Source: Promicromonospora soli (GTDB lineage Bacteria; Actinomycetota; Actinomycetes; Actinomycetales; Cellulomonadaceae). From it: a stretch of 59,659 nt of DNA. The notes under the pieces were generated by a model. It saw only the letters and a list, made by a program, of their open reading frames with translations. It ran no database searches and had not been told where the DNA came from. The stretch is taken from the NCBI RefSeq assembly GCF_014653785.1, contig NZ_BNAS01000012.1, positions 1 through 59,659 of the forward strand, given 5' to 3'. Shown here piece by piece: positions 49,630 to 59,659 of the stretch. Position 1 is the stretch's first letter. Every line of letters starts with the position of its first letter. Both the position numbers and the translations under genes were made by a program.

Positions 49630-50427
49630 ATGACCACGAACGTAGACCCGACGAGTCGGAGCACCGAAGCAATCGGGGACGGCGGGCGCGGGGCGTCGCG
49701 CTCCTTCGTAGTGACCGGCGGCAGCCAGGGTGTGGGGCGCGCCATCGTGGAGCGGCTGGCCGCGGACGGCCACGTCGTGATCCTCGATCTCGCCGAGACG
49801 CTCACCTGGCAGGACCCGAACGTCACGCTCGTCAGCGGCGACGCGGGCGATCCCGATACCGCGCGCCGCGCTGCGGGCACGGCGGAGACCATGGCCCCCC
49901 TGGCCGGCTGGGTCAACAACGCCGCGGTCTTCCGGGACGCGCCCATCACCGCCCCGCCGTCCGATGTGCTCGGGGCCATCACGGCGAACCTGTCTCTCGC
50001 GATCACCGGCTGCCACGCCGCCGTCGGGCACTTTCTCCTGTACGGGCGGGCCGGGGCGATCGTCAACGTCTCGTCCCACCAGGCGCAGCGGCCGGTCCGT
50101 GGTGCCCTGCCGTACGCCACCGCAAAGGGCGCCGTCGAGGCGCTGACCAGGGCGGTCGCCGTCGACCACGGGCCTGATGCGATCCGCACCAACGCGGTTG
50201 CCCTCGGGTCCGTCGAGACCGCGCGCTATGAGGAGTACCGGCGGGAGCACCCCGACGTCGACCGCCAGATGGCTGCCTTGCACCCGCTCGGCCGCGTAGG
50301 TACGGGCCGCGAGGTCGCCGAGGCCGTGGCGTTCCTCCTCTCCGACCAGGCGGCGTTCGTCAACGGCGCGGTCCTGCCGGTCGACGGCGGGCGTGCCGCG
50401 CAGGGGGCTGATCCGGAGGGCGCCTGA
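49630..50427 (+). CDS. Short-chain dehydrogenase/reductase
   Basis: A 265-residue SDR with TGGSQGVG (cofactor loop), VNNAAVF for NNAG, VNVSSHQAQ (catalytic Ser), YATAK (Tyr-Lys) and AAFVNGAVLPVDGG near the C terminus. The N-terminal ~28 residues (RSTEAIGDGGRGA) are poorly conserved. It diverges from the gas-vesicle operon but shows no domain link to it, and its substrate is unknown. The start is the ATG at 49630. Confidence 0.84.
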   Translation: MTTNVDPTSRSTEAIGDGGRGASRSFVVTGGSQGVGRAIVERLAADGHVVILDLAETLTWQDPNVTLVSGDAGDPDTARRAAGTAETMAPLAGWVNNAAVFRDAPITAPPSDVLGAITANLSLAITGCHAAVGHFLLYGRAGAIVNVSSHQAQRPVRGALPYATAKGAVEALTRAVAVDHGPDAIRTNAVALGSVETARYEEYRREHPDVDRQMAALHPLGRVGTGREVAEAVAFLLSDQAAFVNGAVLPVDGGRAAQGADPEGA

Positions 50428-50483
50428 GGGCGCCGCTCATCGTGCTGCCGTCGCGCTACTGCTCCGATCACAGCACCGCAAGA

Positions 50484-51128
50484 TCAGGTCTCACTGTCCA
50501 CCACGACGTCCCGGACCCACCCCGCGCCCTCGGGCCGGAAGCCGACGCCGCGCAGGTACCCCAGCTCGCCAGGCCCAGCCTCCGGCACGACGACGCGGTC
50601 GAACCCCTTCGCCGCGAAGATCCCGCTGCGCCGGTACACGAACTCGCCGGGCGTGAAGTCGCGGAACCGCTTGGTCACCCAGTCGAGCTCGACGACGCCC
50701 ACGCCGTCGCCGGCGTCGCGCACCTCCACCACCCCTACCGTCTCGTCGCCGCGCTGCACCAGGAACGCCGAACGCTCCTCGCCCGGCTCCGGCACCGCTA
50801 CGAACCCCGGTGCGAACGTCGCGATGTCCGCCGCATGGGTGCGGAGCACGTGCAGCAGGTACGCGTCGTCGGGCGCCACCTCGACCACCTCGTAGACGGC
50901 GGCGTCGTGGCGCTCGCGGTTCAGCCGCCACAGCCAGTAGATGTTGATGACGCTGATGGCGGCGTTCATGGCGACGAACGGCCAGATCCCCAGGATCGCG
51001 TTGTAGGTGGTCGCAACCAGGGAGCCGACGAGGTTGAGCCAGCGGAAGCGGAGCACGCGCGCCTGCGTCAGGGACAGCACGATCAGGGCGGAACCTAGCC
51101 ACCCCGCGATCTCGAGCCAGGGAAACAT
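50484..51128 (-). CDS. YgjV-like membrane domain fused to a GNAT-like domain
   Basis: A 214-residue protein. Residues 1-75 contain three hydrophobic segments arranged like YgjV/PQ-loop-type membrane proteins (WLGSALIVLSL, NAAISVINIYWLWRL). The rest is soluble and resembles a GNAT or SH3-like fold with strand-rich segments (ERSAFLVQRGDETVGVVEV, then LRGVGFRPEG at the end). Similar actinobacterial proteins are labelled YgjV family. Function unknown. Confidence 0.65.
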   Translation of the reverse strand: MFPWLEIAGWLGSALIVLSLTQARVLRFRWLNLVGSLVATTYNAILGIWPFVAMNAAISVINIYWLWRLNRERHDAAVYEVVEVAPDDAYLLHVLRTHAADIATFAPGFVAVPEPGEERSAFLVQRGDETVGVVEVRDAGDGVGVVELDWVTKRFRDFTPGEFVYRRSGIFAAKGFDRVVVPEAGPGELGYLRGVGFRPEGAGWVRDVVVDSET

Positions 51129-51188
51129 GCCCCGACCCTAGGTGGCCTCCGGACGGACCGCGCGAGCATGGCGCGGGCGGTCCTGCCC

Positions 51189-51491
51189 TCACCAGGACCA
51201 GCCGCGCGCGCTGAGCTCCAGCTCCTCCCGCAGCCTCTCGTCCGCACCGGCGCGCTCGTCCGCGCGCAGCGGAGCACTCTCCGTAGGCAGGCCCGCGAGA
51301 CGACACGCCTCGCGCAGCAGCGCGTCGTAGGCGCCCTGCACCGCGAACCAGTGGTGGGCGCGCGCGTAGACGCCTGGGTCCTCCTCCACGCGACGCAGCT
51401 CGGCGGCGAGCTCCCCGAGCCGGACCTGCAGCCGCAGCGTGACCAGCGGGTCGGGCGCTCGCGCCGTCCGCGTCAGGAAGGTCCAGGTCAT
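51189..51491 (-). CDS. Hypothetical helical protein
   Basis: A 100-residue protein starting at ATG 51491 (MTWTFLTRTARAPDPLV). It is predicted to be mostly helical, with many Arg/Glu/Leu residues (LQVRLGELAAELRRVEEDPG) and a Trp-rich end (GWSW). I do not recognise a family. It stands alone between the YgjV-like gene and the sugar-acid operon. The longer frame to 51515 adds eight residues. Confidence 0.5.
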   Translation of the reverse strand: MTWTFLTRTARAPDPLVTLRLQVRLGELAAELRRVEEDPGVYARAHHWFAVQGAYDALLREACRLAGLPTESAPLRADERAGADERLREELELSARGWSW

Positions 51492-51610
51492 GACGTCACA
51501 CCGCCACGTCGTCATCGCGGAACTGGGTACACCACCAGCGTAGGTCCGCGGGGCCGCGAGGGCTATGCCTCAGGCGGCAGAAACGGCTCAGCGGCGCCGC
51601 CGCGCGGGGG

Positions 51611-52747
51611 TCACATCCAGGCCGTCGACCCGTCCGGGCGCACCGGAACCTTGCGCTCCCAGTGCACCCAGTCGTCCCGCGCGAGTGCGGCCTCGTCGAC
51701 CTCGACGCCCCAGCCGGGCCGGTCCGGCCGCAGCTCGAGGTGCCCGTCGACCGGCACGTAGGGATCGTGGCACCACGACACCTCCTCCGGCTTGTACTCC
51801 AGCACGGAGAAGTTCCACGTCGCTGCGGCGAAGTGCACGTTAGCCGCGGTCGCGAGGGGGCCCAGCGGATTGTGGGGCGCGACGGGGACGTCGTGCGCCT
51901 CGGCGAGGGTGGCGATCTTGCGCATCTGCGTCAGCCCGCCGACGACGCAGATGTCGGGCTGGATGATGTCGGCGCCCTGCACGGTCAACAGGCCCAGGAA
52001 CTCGTTCGGCGAGTAGAGCGACTCGCCCGTCGCGAGCGGCACCGCCATCTCCGCGCGGATCCGCCCCCAGGCCGGCAGGTACTCGGGACGGATCGGCTCC
52101 TCGAGGAACATCGGCTCGTTCGGCGCCAGCGCCGCGGCGAGATCGACCGCCTACCTCGGTTCCCAGAGGCAGCCGTGCGCGTCGAAAGCAAACTCCCACT
52201 CGTCGGGATGCTCTGCCCGGATGTCCGCGAACCAGTCGCCGAGCTCCCGCGCGACGAGCCCGAACCGCGACCGGTGCAGATCCCGCCGGTAGGGGCTGAG
52301 CTTGAAGGCGTCGACGCCGAGTGTCGCGTTCAGCTCCGCCGTGCGGTCCCGCAGCTCGCGGACGTCGGGTGCGGAGTAGAGCCCGGCGTACACGCGGACC
52401 CGGTCACGCACGCTGCCGCCGAGCAGCTGGTACACGGGCACGCCGACCGCCTTGGCTGCGATGTCCCAGAGCGCATGGTCCACCGCGGCGACCGCGGCGA
52501 GGCCGAGCGCCCCCTGCGGGAACCTGGCCGACTGGTGCAGCAGCTGGTTCACGAAAGCGACGCGGGACGCGTCGATCCCCGAGACCTGGTCGGCGATGAA
52601 GTCGATGATCGCGGGGTAGGCGAGATCAGGCCCGTGGTTGTAGATCTCCGCCCAGCCGTCGATGCCGTCATCGGTCGTGATGCGCAGCAGCACGCGCGGA
52701 CGGTCGCCCACCCGCTGCAGGTAGGTGGTGAGCCTGTCGATCTTCAT
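51611..52747 (-). pseudogene. Enolase-superfamily (mandelate racemase-like) sugar-acid dehydratase interrupted by an amber codon
   Basis: The two halves are in the same frame and separated only by TAG (52153-52151): the first half (ATG 52747) ends HGCLWEPR and the second continues AVDLAAALAPNEPMFLEEP. Homologues have Gln there, so one C-to-T change (CAG to TAG) explains it. The rest looks intact over 378 codons: FKLSPYRR (region of the catalytic Lys), FDAHG, EEPIRPE, TGESLY, PDICVVGG (metal ligands) and PHNPLGP (His). The operon also encodes an aldolase and a transporter. Sequencing error is the alternative. Confidence 0.85.
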
Positions 52748-53652
52748 GCGCGGACCTTCCAGTCGTCGAGGATGCGCGCGACGTCGGCCCGGCCGGCGTC
52801 GGCCAGGGTTGTGCTTGGCGGCCGGACGGACCGGTCGCACAGGCCCATCTGGTGCATGGCCTCCTTCACGACGGACACGTTGTCGGCCGAGCGGTCGCGG
52901 GCCCGCAGCTGCTCGAACCGGCGGATACGGCGCCACACGGCCGCCGCGCGCTCCGCGTCGTCCTGCCGCAGCGCGTCGAGGAGCGCGAACGAGATCTCCG
53001 GCGCGACGTTGACGAGGCCTGAGGTGAACGCCCGTGCGCCCGCCTGCCACGCCGACGGCGCGTACGACTCAGCCAGCCCCGCGATCCAGAGCAGGTCGGC
53101 GTCGGTCTCCTGCACGGTCTCGGCGAACTTGACCGGGTCGGGCACGGAGTACTTGATCCCGACGACGTTGGCAGCCCGCCGTGTGAGCACCGCGATGTCC
53201 GTCCCGCGGATGACCGGTGAGCTGACGTAGGGGAGGACGGCAAGCCGCGGCACGGCGTTCGCCACCGCCGCCGTGTACTCGACCCAGCCTCTGCGTGACA
53301 TGTACGGGAGCACGGGCTGGTGCACCATGATCGCGTGTGCGCCCAGCTCGGCGGCCTGCCGTGCCTCCGCCTGCGCCGTGGCGGGGTCCAGCCCGATCCC
53401 CACGATGGCCACCGCGCGGTCGCCCGCGACGTCGACGACGGTCCGTGCGACGTCGGCGCGTTCGCGCGCGGACAGCGCGTAGAACTCGCCGGTGTTGCCG
53501 TTGGGCGTGATCGCGCCGAGCCCCGAGGTGATCAGGCGGTCGGTGAGCTTCCCGGCGAGGGCGAGGTCCACGCCGCCGTCGGGTGCGTAGGGGACGACGG
53601 GGATGCCGACGACTGTCCCGAGGCGCGCGACGATGTCGTGGAGGCCGGTCAT
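52744..53652 (-). CDS. Dihydrodipicolinate synthase family, probable 2-keto-3-deoxy-sugar-acid aldolase/dehydratase
   Basis: A 302-residue TIM-barrel protein of the DHDPS/NAL superfamily. The alpha-keto-acid loop is TPNGNTGEFYALS (variant of GGxTGE), the Schiff-base Lys is in VGIKYSV, and the Tyr of LPYVSS is present. Next to a dehydratase of the mandelate racemase group and a GntR regulator, it most likely cleaves or dehydrates a 2-keto-3-deoxy sugar acid rather than making lysine precursors. Its stop overlaps the dehydratase start (ATGA), and its own start overlaps the MFS gene. Confidence 0.82.
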   Translation of the reverse strand: MTGLHDIVARLGTVVGIPVVPYAPDGGVDLALAGKLTDRLITSGLGAITPNGNTGEFYALSARERADVARTVVDVAGDRAVAIVGIGLDPATAQAEARQAAELGAHAIMVHQPVLPYMSRRGWVEYTAAVANAVPRLAVLPYVSSPVIRGTDIAVLTRRAANVVGIKYSVPDPVKFAETVQETDADLLWIAGLAESYAPSAWQAGARAFTSGLVNVAPEISFALLDALRQDDAERAAAVWRRIRRFEQLRARDRSADNVSVVKEAMHQMGLCDRSVRPPSTTLADAGRADVARILDDWKVRA

Positions 53653-55013
53653 GATTCTCCGTTCTGCAGGGGGCCGTCCTGAGCGGGCCCGACGGCCACG
53701 TGCTCGCCGGCGAGGCGTTCGACGGGCTTGACGTGCACCCAGAGGCCGTAGATCGCGGCGCTCACGAGGCAGCTGATCGCCGCGAACACGAGCGGCCAGA
53801 GGTAGGAGCCGCCCGAGACGGTGAGGAACAGTCCGATGGCGATGGGGCTCACGAGGTTGCCGACCTGCGACCCGAAGTTCTGGAAGCCGGCGAGCGAGCC
53901 GACACGCTCGGGGCTGGGTGACACCTCCGCGGGCAGGCTGAGGATCGCGGCCCCGGCGAAGGAGTGCGCGGCGCTCGAGACGGTGAGGATGACCATGAGG
54001 ACGACGTTGCTCTCCACGAACGGGCTGAAGCCGATGCACGCGCTCAGCACCAGCCCCGAGATGATCGGCACCTTGCGCGCGATGTTCGGGGACAGCCCGG
54101 ACGCGAGCATCCGGTCCGAGACGATCCCGCCCAGCACGGTCGATCCGATGGCGATGACGGCGGGGAGCGCCCCGACCATCCCGAACTCCGCCTCCGTGAA
54201 CCCGCGCGCGTCGAGCAGGTAGGTGGGGTACCAGGTCAGGAAGAACGCACCGGCGAGCGACCGGAAGACGTAGCCGAGCATGAGCGCCCACACCTGGTTG
54301 TCGCGCAGCAGCATGCTCCAGTGCACGGGCTCTCCGGTGTGCCGCACCATCTCGGCCTGGTCGGAGCGGATGTATGCGAGCTCCTGGGCGTTCACCCGCT
54401 GGTGGTGCTGCGGGGCACGGTAGATCGCGAGCCAGCCGATGATCCACAGCAGCCCCACAGCTCCGATGACGACGAAGGTCCAGCGCCATCCGGCGAAGAC
54501 CGCGATCCCCGTCACGACCGGGATGGAGAGCGCGGAGCCGATCTGCTGCCCCATGTCGAACAGGCTGGAGGCGAAGGCCCGCTCGCGACGCGGGAACCAG
54601 GTGGACACCACCTTGATGTTCGCAGGCTGCACTGGCGCCTCGCCGATCCCGAGGCCGAGCCGGAAGACGATCAGGCTCGTGACGCCCGTCGCGAAGGCCG
54701 TGAGCGCCGTCCACAGCGACCACCACCCGACCGCGATCGGGTAGATCACGCGCGGACCGAACTTGTCGAGAAGCCAGCCGGAGGGGACCTGGAACAGGGC
54801 ATAGGTCCAGAAGAAGGAGGAGAGCAGCACGCCCTGTACCGCGGGGCTGATGTGGAACTCGTCCGAGATGAACGGCAGCGCGACGCTGAGCGCCGCCCTG
54901 TCCAGGTAGGCGATCGTGAGCCCGAGGGCAGAGAACGCGACGATCGTCCAGCGCATCTGGCTGCGCCGGGCGCGGGCTGCGGCAGGCGCAAGCCGCTGAG
55001 TACTATTGAGCAT
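53649..55013 (-). CDS. MFS transporter, anion:cation symporter (sugar-acid) type
   Basis: A 454-residue protein with 12 predicted helices and the ACS-family features: an N-terminal YLDRAALSVALPFIS, loop 2-3 motif GWLLDKFGPRVIYP, and GLGIGEAPVQPANIK in helix 4. The family carries glucarate, galactonate and related acids with protons. The ATG at 55013 follows AAGGAGCAACG, a good ribosome-binding site; the longer open frame is not used. It leads the sugar-acid operon after the GntR gene. In the leader, ATCGAGTGG-like units recur three times (about 55024-55060). Confidence 0.85.
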   Translation of the reverse strand: MLNSTQRLAPAAARARRSQMRWTIVAFSALGLTIAYLDRAALSVALPFISDEFHISPAVQGVLLSSFFWTYALFQVPSGWLLDKFGPRVIYPIAVGWWSLWTALTAFATGVTSLIVFRLGLGIGEAPVQPANIKVVSTWFPRRERAFASSLFDMGQQIGSALSIPVVTGIAVFAGWRWTFVVIGAVGLLWIIGWLAIYRAPQHHQRVNAQELAYIRSDQAEMVRHTGEPVHWSMLLRDNQVWALMLGYVFRSLAGAFFLTWYPTYLLDARGFTEAEFGMVGALPAVIAIGSTVLGGIVSDRMLASGLSPNIARKVPIISGLVLSACIGFSPFVESNVVLMVILTVSSAAHSFAGAAILSLPAEVSPSPERVGSLAGFQNFGSQVGNLVSPIAIGLFLTVSGGSYLWPLVFAAISCLVSAAIYGLWVHVKPVERLAGEHVAVGPAQDGPLQNGES

Positions 55014-55154
55014 CGTTGCTCCTTGTTCATCGAGTGGTTGATCGAGTGGTCCATCGAGCGACGTGCGTGCTCCGTCTCGGAGCACTCGCTTCAGAGGTGC
55101 GGCCCGGGAACTTGGCGGTGAACGGGCCGTACCTCGCAGATCAGGTCTCGCAGG

Positions 55155-55808
55155 TCAGACGGTCATACCTCCCTCGCGAAGCCGGTCGAGGAAGCCGGAG
55201 ATGTGCCGGCGAGTCAGCTCCGCCGCGAGATCGGCGTCGGACGCCTCCGCGGCAGCCAGGATCTGCGCGTGCTCCTGGGCTTCGTCGCGCCAGCTCGGCT
55301 GCCGCGCCCAGGTGGTGACGGCGGCGAGCGCGGTCTGATCACGCAGGCTCTCGAGCACGCCGACGAGGATCGGATTGCCGGCATCGGCAAACAGCGCCGC
55401 GTGGAACGCGCGGTTCGCGAGGCTGCGCTGCGCGGGCTCGGTCGCCTCGGCCGCACGTTCCAGCGCCGCACGCGCCGCCACGGTGTCGACGCGATTGAGC
55501 ACGCTGCGCCGCACGGCTTCGGGCTCAAGCAGGAGCCGGGTCTCGTAGATCGCCACCGCGTCGGCCTGCGTCAGCTCGCGCACGCGCACCCCGACGTAGG
55601 GCCGCACGACGACGAGCCCGCTCATCTCCAGAGTCTTGAGCGCCTCGCGCACCGGGGTCTTCGACATCGCTAGCTCCTGGGCCAGGTCTGCCTCGACCAG
55701 CGGCTGACCGGCGGCGAGACGCCCGCTCAGGATGCCGTCCTTGATGGTGGCGAGCGCGTGTTCGGTTCGCGAAGGCAGGGCGACCGGAGCGGGGGGCGTC
55801 GTTGGCAC
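55155..55808 (-). CDS. GntR/FadR-family regulator of the sugar-acid operon
   Basis: A 217-residue GntR protein: winged helix (ILSGRLAAGQPLVEADLAQE, then MSKTPVREALKTLEMSGLV) followed by an all-helical FCD ligand domain (ETRLLLEPEAVRR, HAALFADAGNP with metal-binding His). The likely start is GTG 55808 (MPTTPPAPV), because a good promoter (GTGACT-N17-TATGAT) ends seven bases upstream, implying a leaderless mRNA; the open frame itself reaches 55844. It should respond to a sugar acid and control the three genes that follow. Confidence 0.83.
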   Translation of the reverse strand: MPTTPPAPVALPSRTEHALATIKDGILSGRLAAGQPLVEADLAQELAMSKTPVREALKTLEMSGLVVVRPYVGVRVRELTQADAVAIYETRLLLEPEAVRRSVLNRVDTVAARAALERAAEATEPAQRSLANRAFHAALFADAGNPILVGVLESLRDQTALAAVTTWARQPSWRDEAQEHAQILAAAEASDADLAAELTRRHISGFLDRLREGGMTV

Positions 55809-55815
55809 GTCGTAC

Positions 55816-55844
55816 ATCATATATGAGGCACGCCTCTGAGTCAC
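55816..55844 (-). promoter_or_regulatory. Leaderless GntR promoter with palindromic operator
   Basis: On the minus strand, GTGACT (55844-55839) and TATGAT (55821-55816) are 17 bp apart, and a GTG codon follows seven bases later at 55808. The 10-bp palindrome TCATATATGA (55817-55826) covers the -10, which suggests autoregulation by the GntR protein. TATGAT differs from the -10 consensus by one base. Confidence 0.6.
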
Positions 55845-55875
55845 TCCTGGATGTGCAGCGCCGCTGCTTTCGCCG

Positions 55876-57723
<1,848 letters not shown>

Positions 57724-57762
57724 GGCGGCCAGTGTGCCAGGGGCCGGTGACACGCACCCGGA

Positions 57763-57791
57763 GGGCGGCCGCCCGCAACGGACGGCCGCCC
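57763..57791. terminator. Hairpin between the GH5 and recQ genes
   Basis: GGGCGGCCG (57763-57771) pairs perfectly with CGGCCGCCC (57783-57791) around an 11-base loop, 14 bp after the GH5 stop on the minus strand. No T-run follows. It probably ends the GH5 transcript before the recQ promoter. Confidence 0.6.
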
Positions 57792-57804
57792 CCCGGACCT
57801 GCGG

Positions 57805-59659
57805 TCAGCTCGTCGAACCGGTGACCGAGGTTCCGTTCTTGGTGACGTAGTAGGTGACGCGGGCGCCGCTCCAGAAGTGGAGCGTGAGGGTGACCTGGGC
57901 ACCGTCCTTCACGGCGGGAACCCGGACGTTGTCGACGACCTCGGTGAAGAAGTCGGTGGGCATGCTGGTGGTTCCGTCGTCTTCTGTCTTGGTGATCGCC
58001 AGCGCGATGGTGTTGCCGCTGTAGCTCGGCTCGAACGCGCGGGTGAACTCCTTGTAGGACGTCCAGCTCGCAGGGCCGGCGTTGCTGCCGTCGGCGTACT
58101 TCGCTTCGATCGTCGCCAGCTGGTCCCCCCGGAAGGTGGTGGGGATGGCGAACGACGTCGTCGTGCCGCTCGCGTTCTGGAGGACCGGCGGGTCGTAGGT
58201 CCGGATGTCGACCCGCCACGGCACGCCCTGCGAGAACACCAGCTGCACCTGCGCGTTGACACCGTAGGCGCGCGATCCGCTCAACCTGGTGAGCGCCGAC
58301 GCGGTGAACGTCAGTCGGTCTCCGTCCAGGGTGTAGTCGCTTCCGTACGTGAGCCAGGTGCTGCCCTGCCGCACACCCTGGAAGGACGTCCCGTTTCGGT
58401 TGATGGTGATCGTCTTGGCCGTGATCGAGCTCGACCGCGCGTTGTAGACGAAGTCCTCGGAAGCCGTGCCCGACCGGGTGGTCCAGCTCGACTTGATCTG
58501 CGCGAACAGCTCCGGGTCCTTCCACTGGTTGGTGGTCCGGTTGAAGTGCTGGCCGTTGTCCCACCACATCGTGGTCAAGCCCTTGGTGCGGGCGTAGTAC
58601 CCGAAGTACTCGAAGAACTTCAGCTTCTCGCCCTGTTCAACCGTGCCGGTGTGCTTGTCGAAGCCGAGCAGGCCGAACTCGCCGATGATGACCGGGATGC
58701 CGCGGGCCACGAAGCTGTCGGCGTTCCTGTCGAGGGTGCCTGTCAGGTCGTTCTGGGTCTGCGCGTCGTAGCGGGTGGACCCGGCGATGTTCACACTGAA
58801 CGGCCAGTACCCGTAGTAGTGCGTGGTGGCCGCGAGGTTGGGGTCGTCGAGTGCGTCGAAAGTGGCCAGCAGCTCGTCGATGCGCGCCTGGTCGGAAGAG
58901 GTGTGCAGCGTGGGCAGCACCAGGACGCGGCTGGCGTTGTTACCCCCCGAGGAACGCACGATCTGGTGGAAGCTGGTGTTCAGCTCGTGGAGCAGCTGCG
59001 CGTTCTCCGCGTCATGGTCGTCCTTCGAGCAGACGTCCGGATCCGGCCCCGGCCAGCAGAACGTCGGTTCGTTGATGCTCTCGAACAGCAGCTTCGTGGA
59101 CGAGCCGCGGAACGTGTCGGCGATCTGGGTCCAGGTGGCGTCGAAGCGGTTGAGCACCCTGTCGTGGTCGCTGGGCATCTCGTCAACCCACTGCCACGAG
59201 TCGTGATGGACATTGAGCAGGACGTACATGTCGGCGGCAAGGGCCCAGTCGACGACCTCCTTGACCCTGCTGAGGTATGCGGGGTCGATGGTGTAACCGG
59301 GTGCGCCTCCCTGGCGTTCGTACCAGTTGACCGGGAGGCGGATGCTCTTGAAGCCCTGCGCCTTGATGTTGTTGATCAAGCTCTGCGTGATGACCGGGTT
59401 ACCCCATCCCGTCTCGCCACCGACTGCGTCCAGCGAGTTGCCAAGGTTCCAGCCCGGCTGCATCGCCGCCACGACGTCCATCGCGGTGGCTCCGGCGACC
59501 TTGGTCAGCTGCCACTGCTGGTTGGCACCGCCGCTGTCGGTGTACTGGGAGATACGGGCGCCGTCGGCGGTCGACCAGCCCCACAGGTCGAGAGCCTTGC
59601 CGCTGCTGCGGTTGATGAGCTTCACGTACCCGCCGTCGGTATCCACGACGCGGAACTGC
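57805..59659 (-). CDS. GH5 endoglucanase-like enzyme with ricin-type and CBM_X2-like modules (5' truncated)
   Basis: The frame is open to the window edge, so the N terminus is missing; 617 residues remain. The first ~50 are the end of a ricin-type/CBM13 trefoil (GKALDLWGWSTADGARISQY, then QQWQL). A GH5 barrel follows (PGWNLGNSLDAVG, LNVHHDSWQW, acid/base Glu in ESINEPTF, nucleophile Glu in IIGEFG). After it come a CBM_X2-like domain (NRNGTSFQGVRQG, YGSDYTLDGDRLT) and a C-terminal beta region. It is most likely a secreted cellulase or related beta-glucanase. Confidence 0.87.
   Translation of the reverse strand, partial: QFRVVDTDGGYVKLINRSSGKALDLWGWSTADGARISQYTDSGGANQQWQLTKVAGATAMDVVAAMQPGWNLGNSLDAVGGETGWGNPVITQSLINNIKAQGFKSIRLPVNWYERQGGAPGYTIDPAYLSRVKEVVDWALAADMYVLLNVHHDSWQWVDEMPSDHDRVLNRFDATWTQIADTFRGSSTKLLFESINEPTFCWPGPDPDVCSKDDHDAENAQLLHELNTSFHQIVRSSGGNNASRVLVLPTLHTSSDQARIDELLATFDALDDPNLAATTHYYGYWPFSVNIAGSTRYDAQTQNDLTGTLDRNADSFVARGIPVIIGEFGLLGFDKHTGTVEQGEKLKFFEYFGYYARTKGLTTMWWDNGQHFNRTTNQWKDPELFAQIKSSWTTRSGTASEDFVYNARSSSITAKTITINRNGTSFQGVRQGSTWLTYGSDYTLDGDRLTFTASALTRLSGSRAYGVNAQVQLVFSQGVPWRVDIRTYDPPVLQNASGTTTSFAIPTTFRGDQLATIEAKYADGSNAGPASWTSYKEFTRAFEPSYSGNTIALAITKTEDDGTTSMPTDFFTEVVDNVRVPAVKDGAQVTLTLHFWSGARVTYYVTKNGTSVTGSTS

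Noticed and set aside
52744-53652. Lysine-biosynthesis DapA
   Set aside because: The operon context (GntR, MFS sugar-acid transporter, enolase-superfamily dehydratase) points to keto-deoxy-sugar-acid metabolism.

Overview
The window is very GC-rich, with strong third-position G/C bias and frequent GTG starts and short gene overlaps. A mycothiol-dependent maleylpyruvate isomerase, ECF41-type sigma promoters, several apparently leaderless genes, two PaaX-family regulators and Tat-exported polysaccharide-degrading enzymes point to an actinobacterium. A soil or plant-litter member of the Cellulomonadaceae/Promicromonosporaceae is my best inference from gene style; nothing here proves the genus. 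No rRNA, tRNA, CRISPR array or transposase was seen.

Layout. (1) 1-9457: start of an Ig/fibronectin-like surface protein, a small membrane protein, then a copper-resistance island: copZ, a secreted His/Met-rich protein, copA, a His-rich YHS protein and csoR; a LOG-like protein, a DUF305 lipoprotein and a DUF6153-like protein on the other strand; and a copB-type ATPase with a very His-rich N terminus. Two promoters, at 798-826 and 7051-7079, carry the same CsoR-type dyad between -35 and -10. (2) 9559-15354: DUF808 membrane protein, GNAT, DoxX/SigJ divergent pair, SDR/MerR pair and another SDR. The DoxX/SigJ intergenic region carries back-to-back ECF41-type promoters. (3) 15394-18661: two paralogous exported alginate-lyase-superfamily enzymes (one with a CBM42/AbfB module), each preceded by a GATAACGTTATC-like operator.

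(4) 18989-36796: a large catabolic block. It starts with a complete gentisate lower pathway (gentisate 1,2-dioxygenase, fumarylpyruvate hydrolase, mycothiol-dependent maleylpyruvate isomerase) followed by MarR and PaaX regulators. An acyl-CoA module follows (AMP-forming ligase, thiolase, MaoC hydratase, SDR, thioesterase, second PaaX), then a second operon with a FAH-family hydrolase, an ADP-forming-type CoA ligase, FAD monooxygenase, HSL-type esterase, aldehyde dehydrogenase and zinc alcohol dehydrogenase. Together these look like a funnel for an aromatic acid, aldehyde or ester; the starting substrate cannot be read from sequence alone. (5) 36818-41891: LacI regulator and an frc-type (fructose-like) ABC importer with a PfkB sugar kinase.

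(6) 43117-49488: a translationally coupled gas-vesicle operon on the minus strand: an anchor-like protein, an SRPBCC protein, gvpA, gvpF, gvpG, gvpO, gvpJ, a GvpJ/S-type protein, gvpK and gvpL. Several products carry unusual extra domains: a zinc ribbon on GvpJ, a GRAM/PH-like domain on the second GvpJ/S-type protein, and highly acidic tails. This is the part of the window most likely to hold poorly described biology. (7) 49630-59659: SDR, YgjV-like and hypothetical proteins; a sugar-acid operon (GntR, MFS transporter, DHDPS/KDG-aldolase-like protein, enolase-superfamily dehydratase broken by an in-frame amber codon); recQ; and a GH5 endoglucanase-like protein cut by the window edge.

The only stretch over 300 bases without a gene is 18662-18988. 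It holds three 34-bp direct repeats, a LacI-type operator and an 18-bp perfect palindrome.
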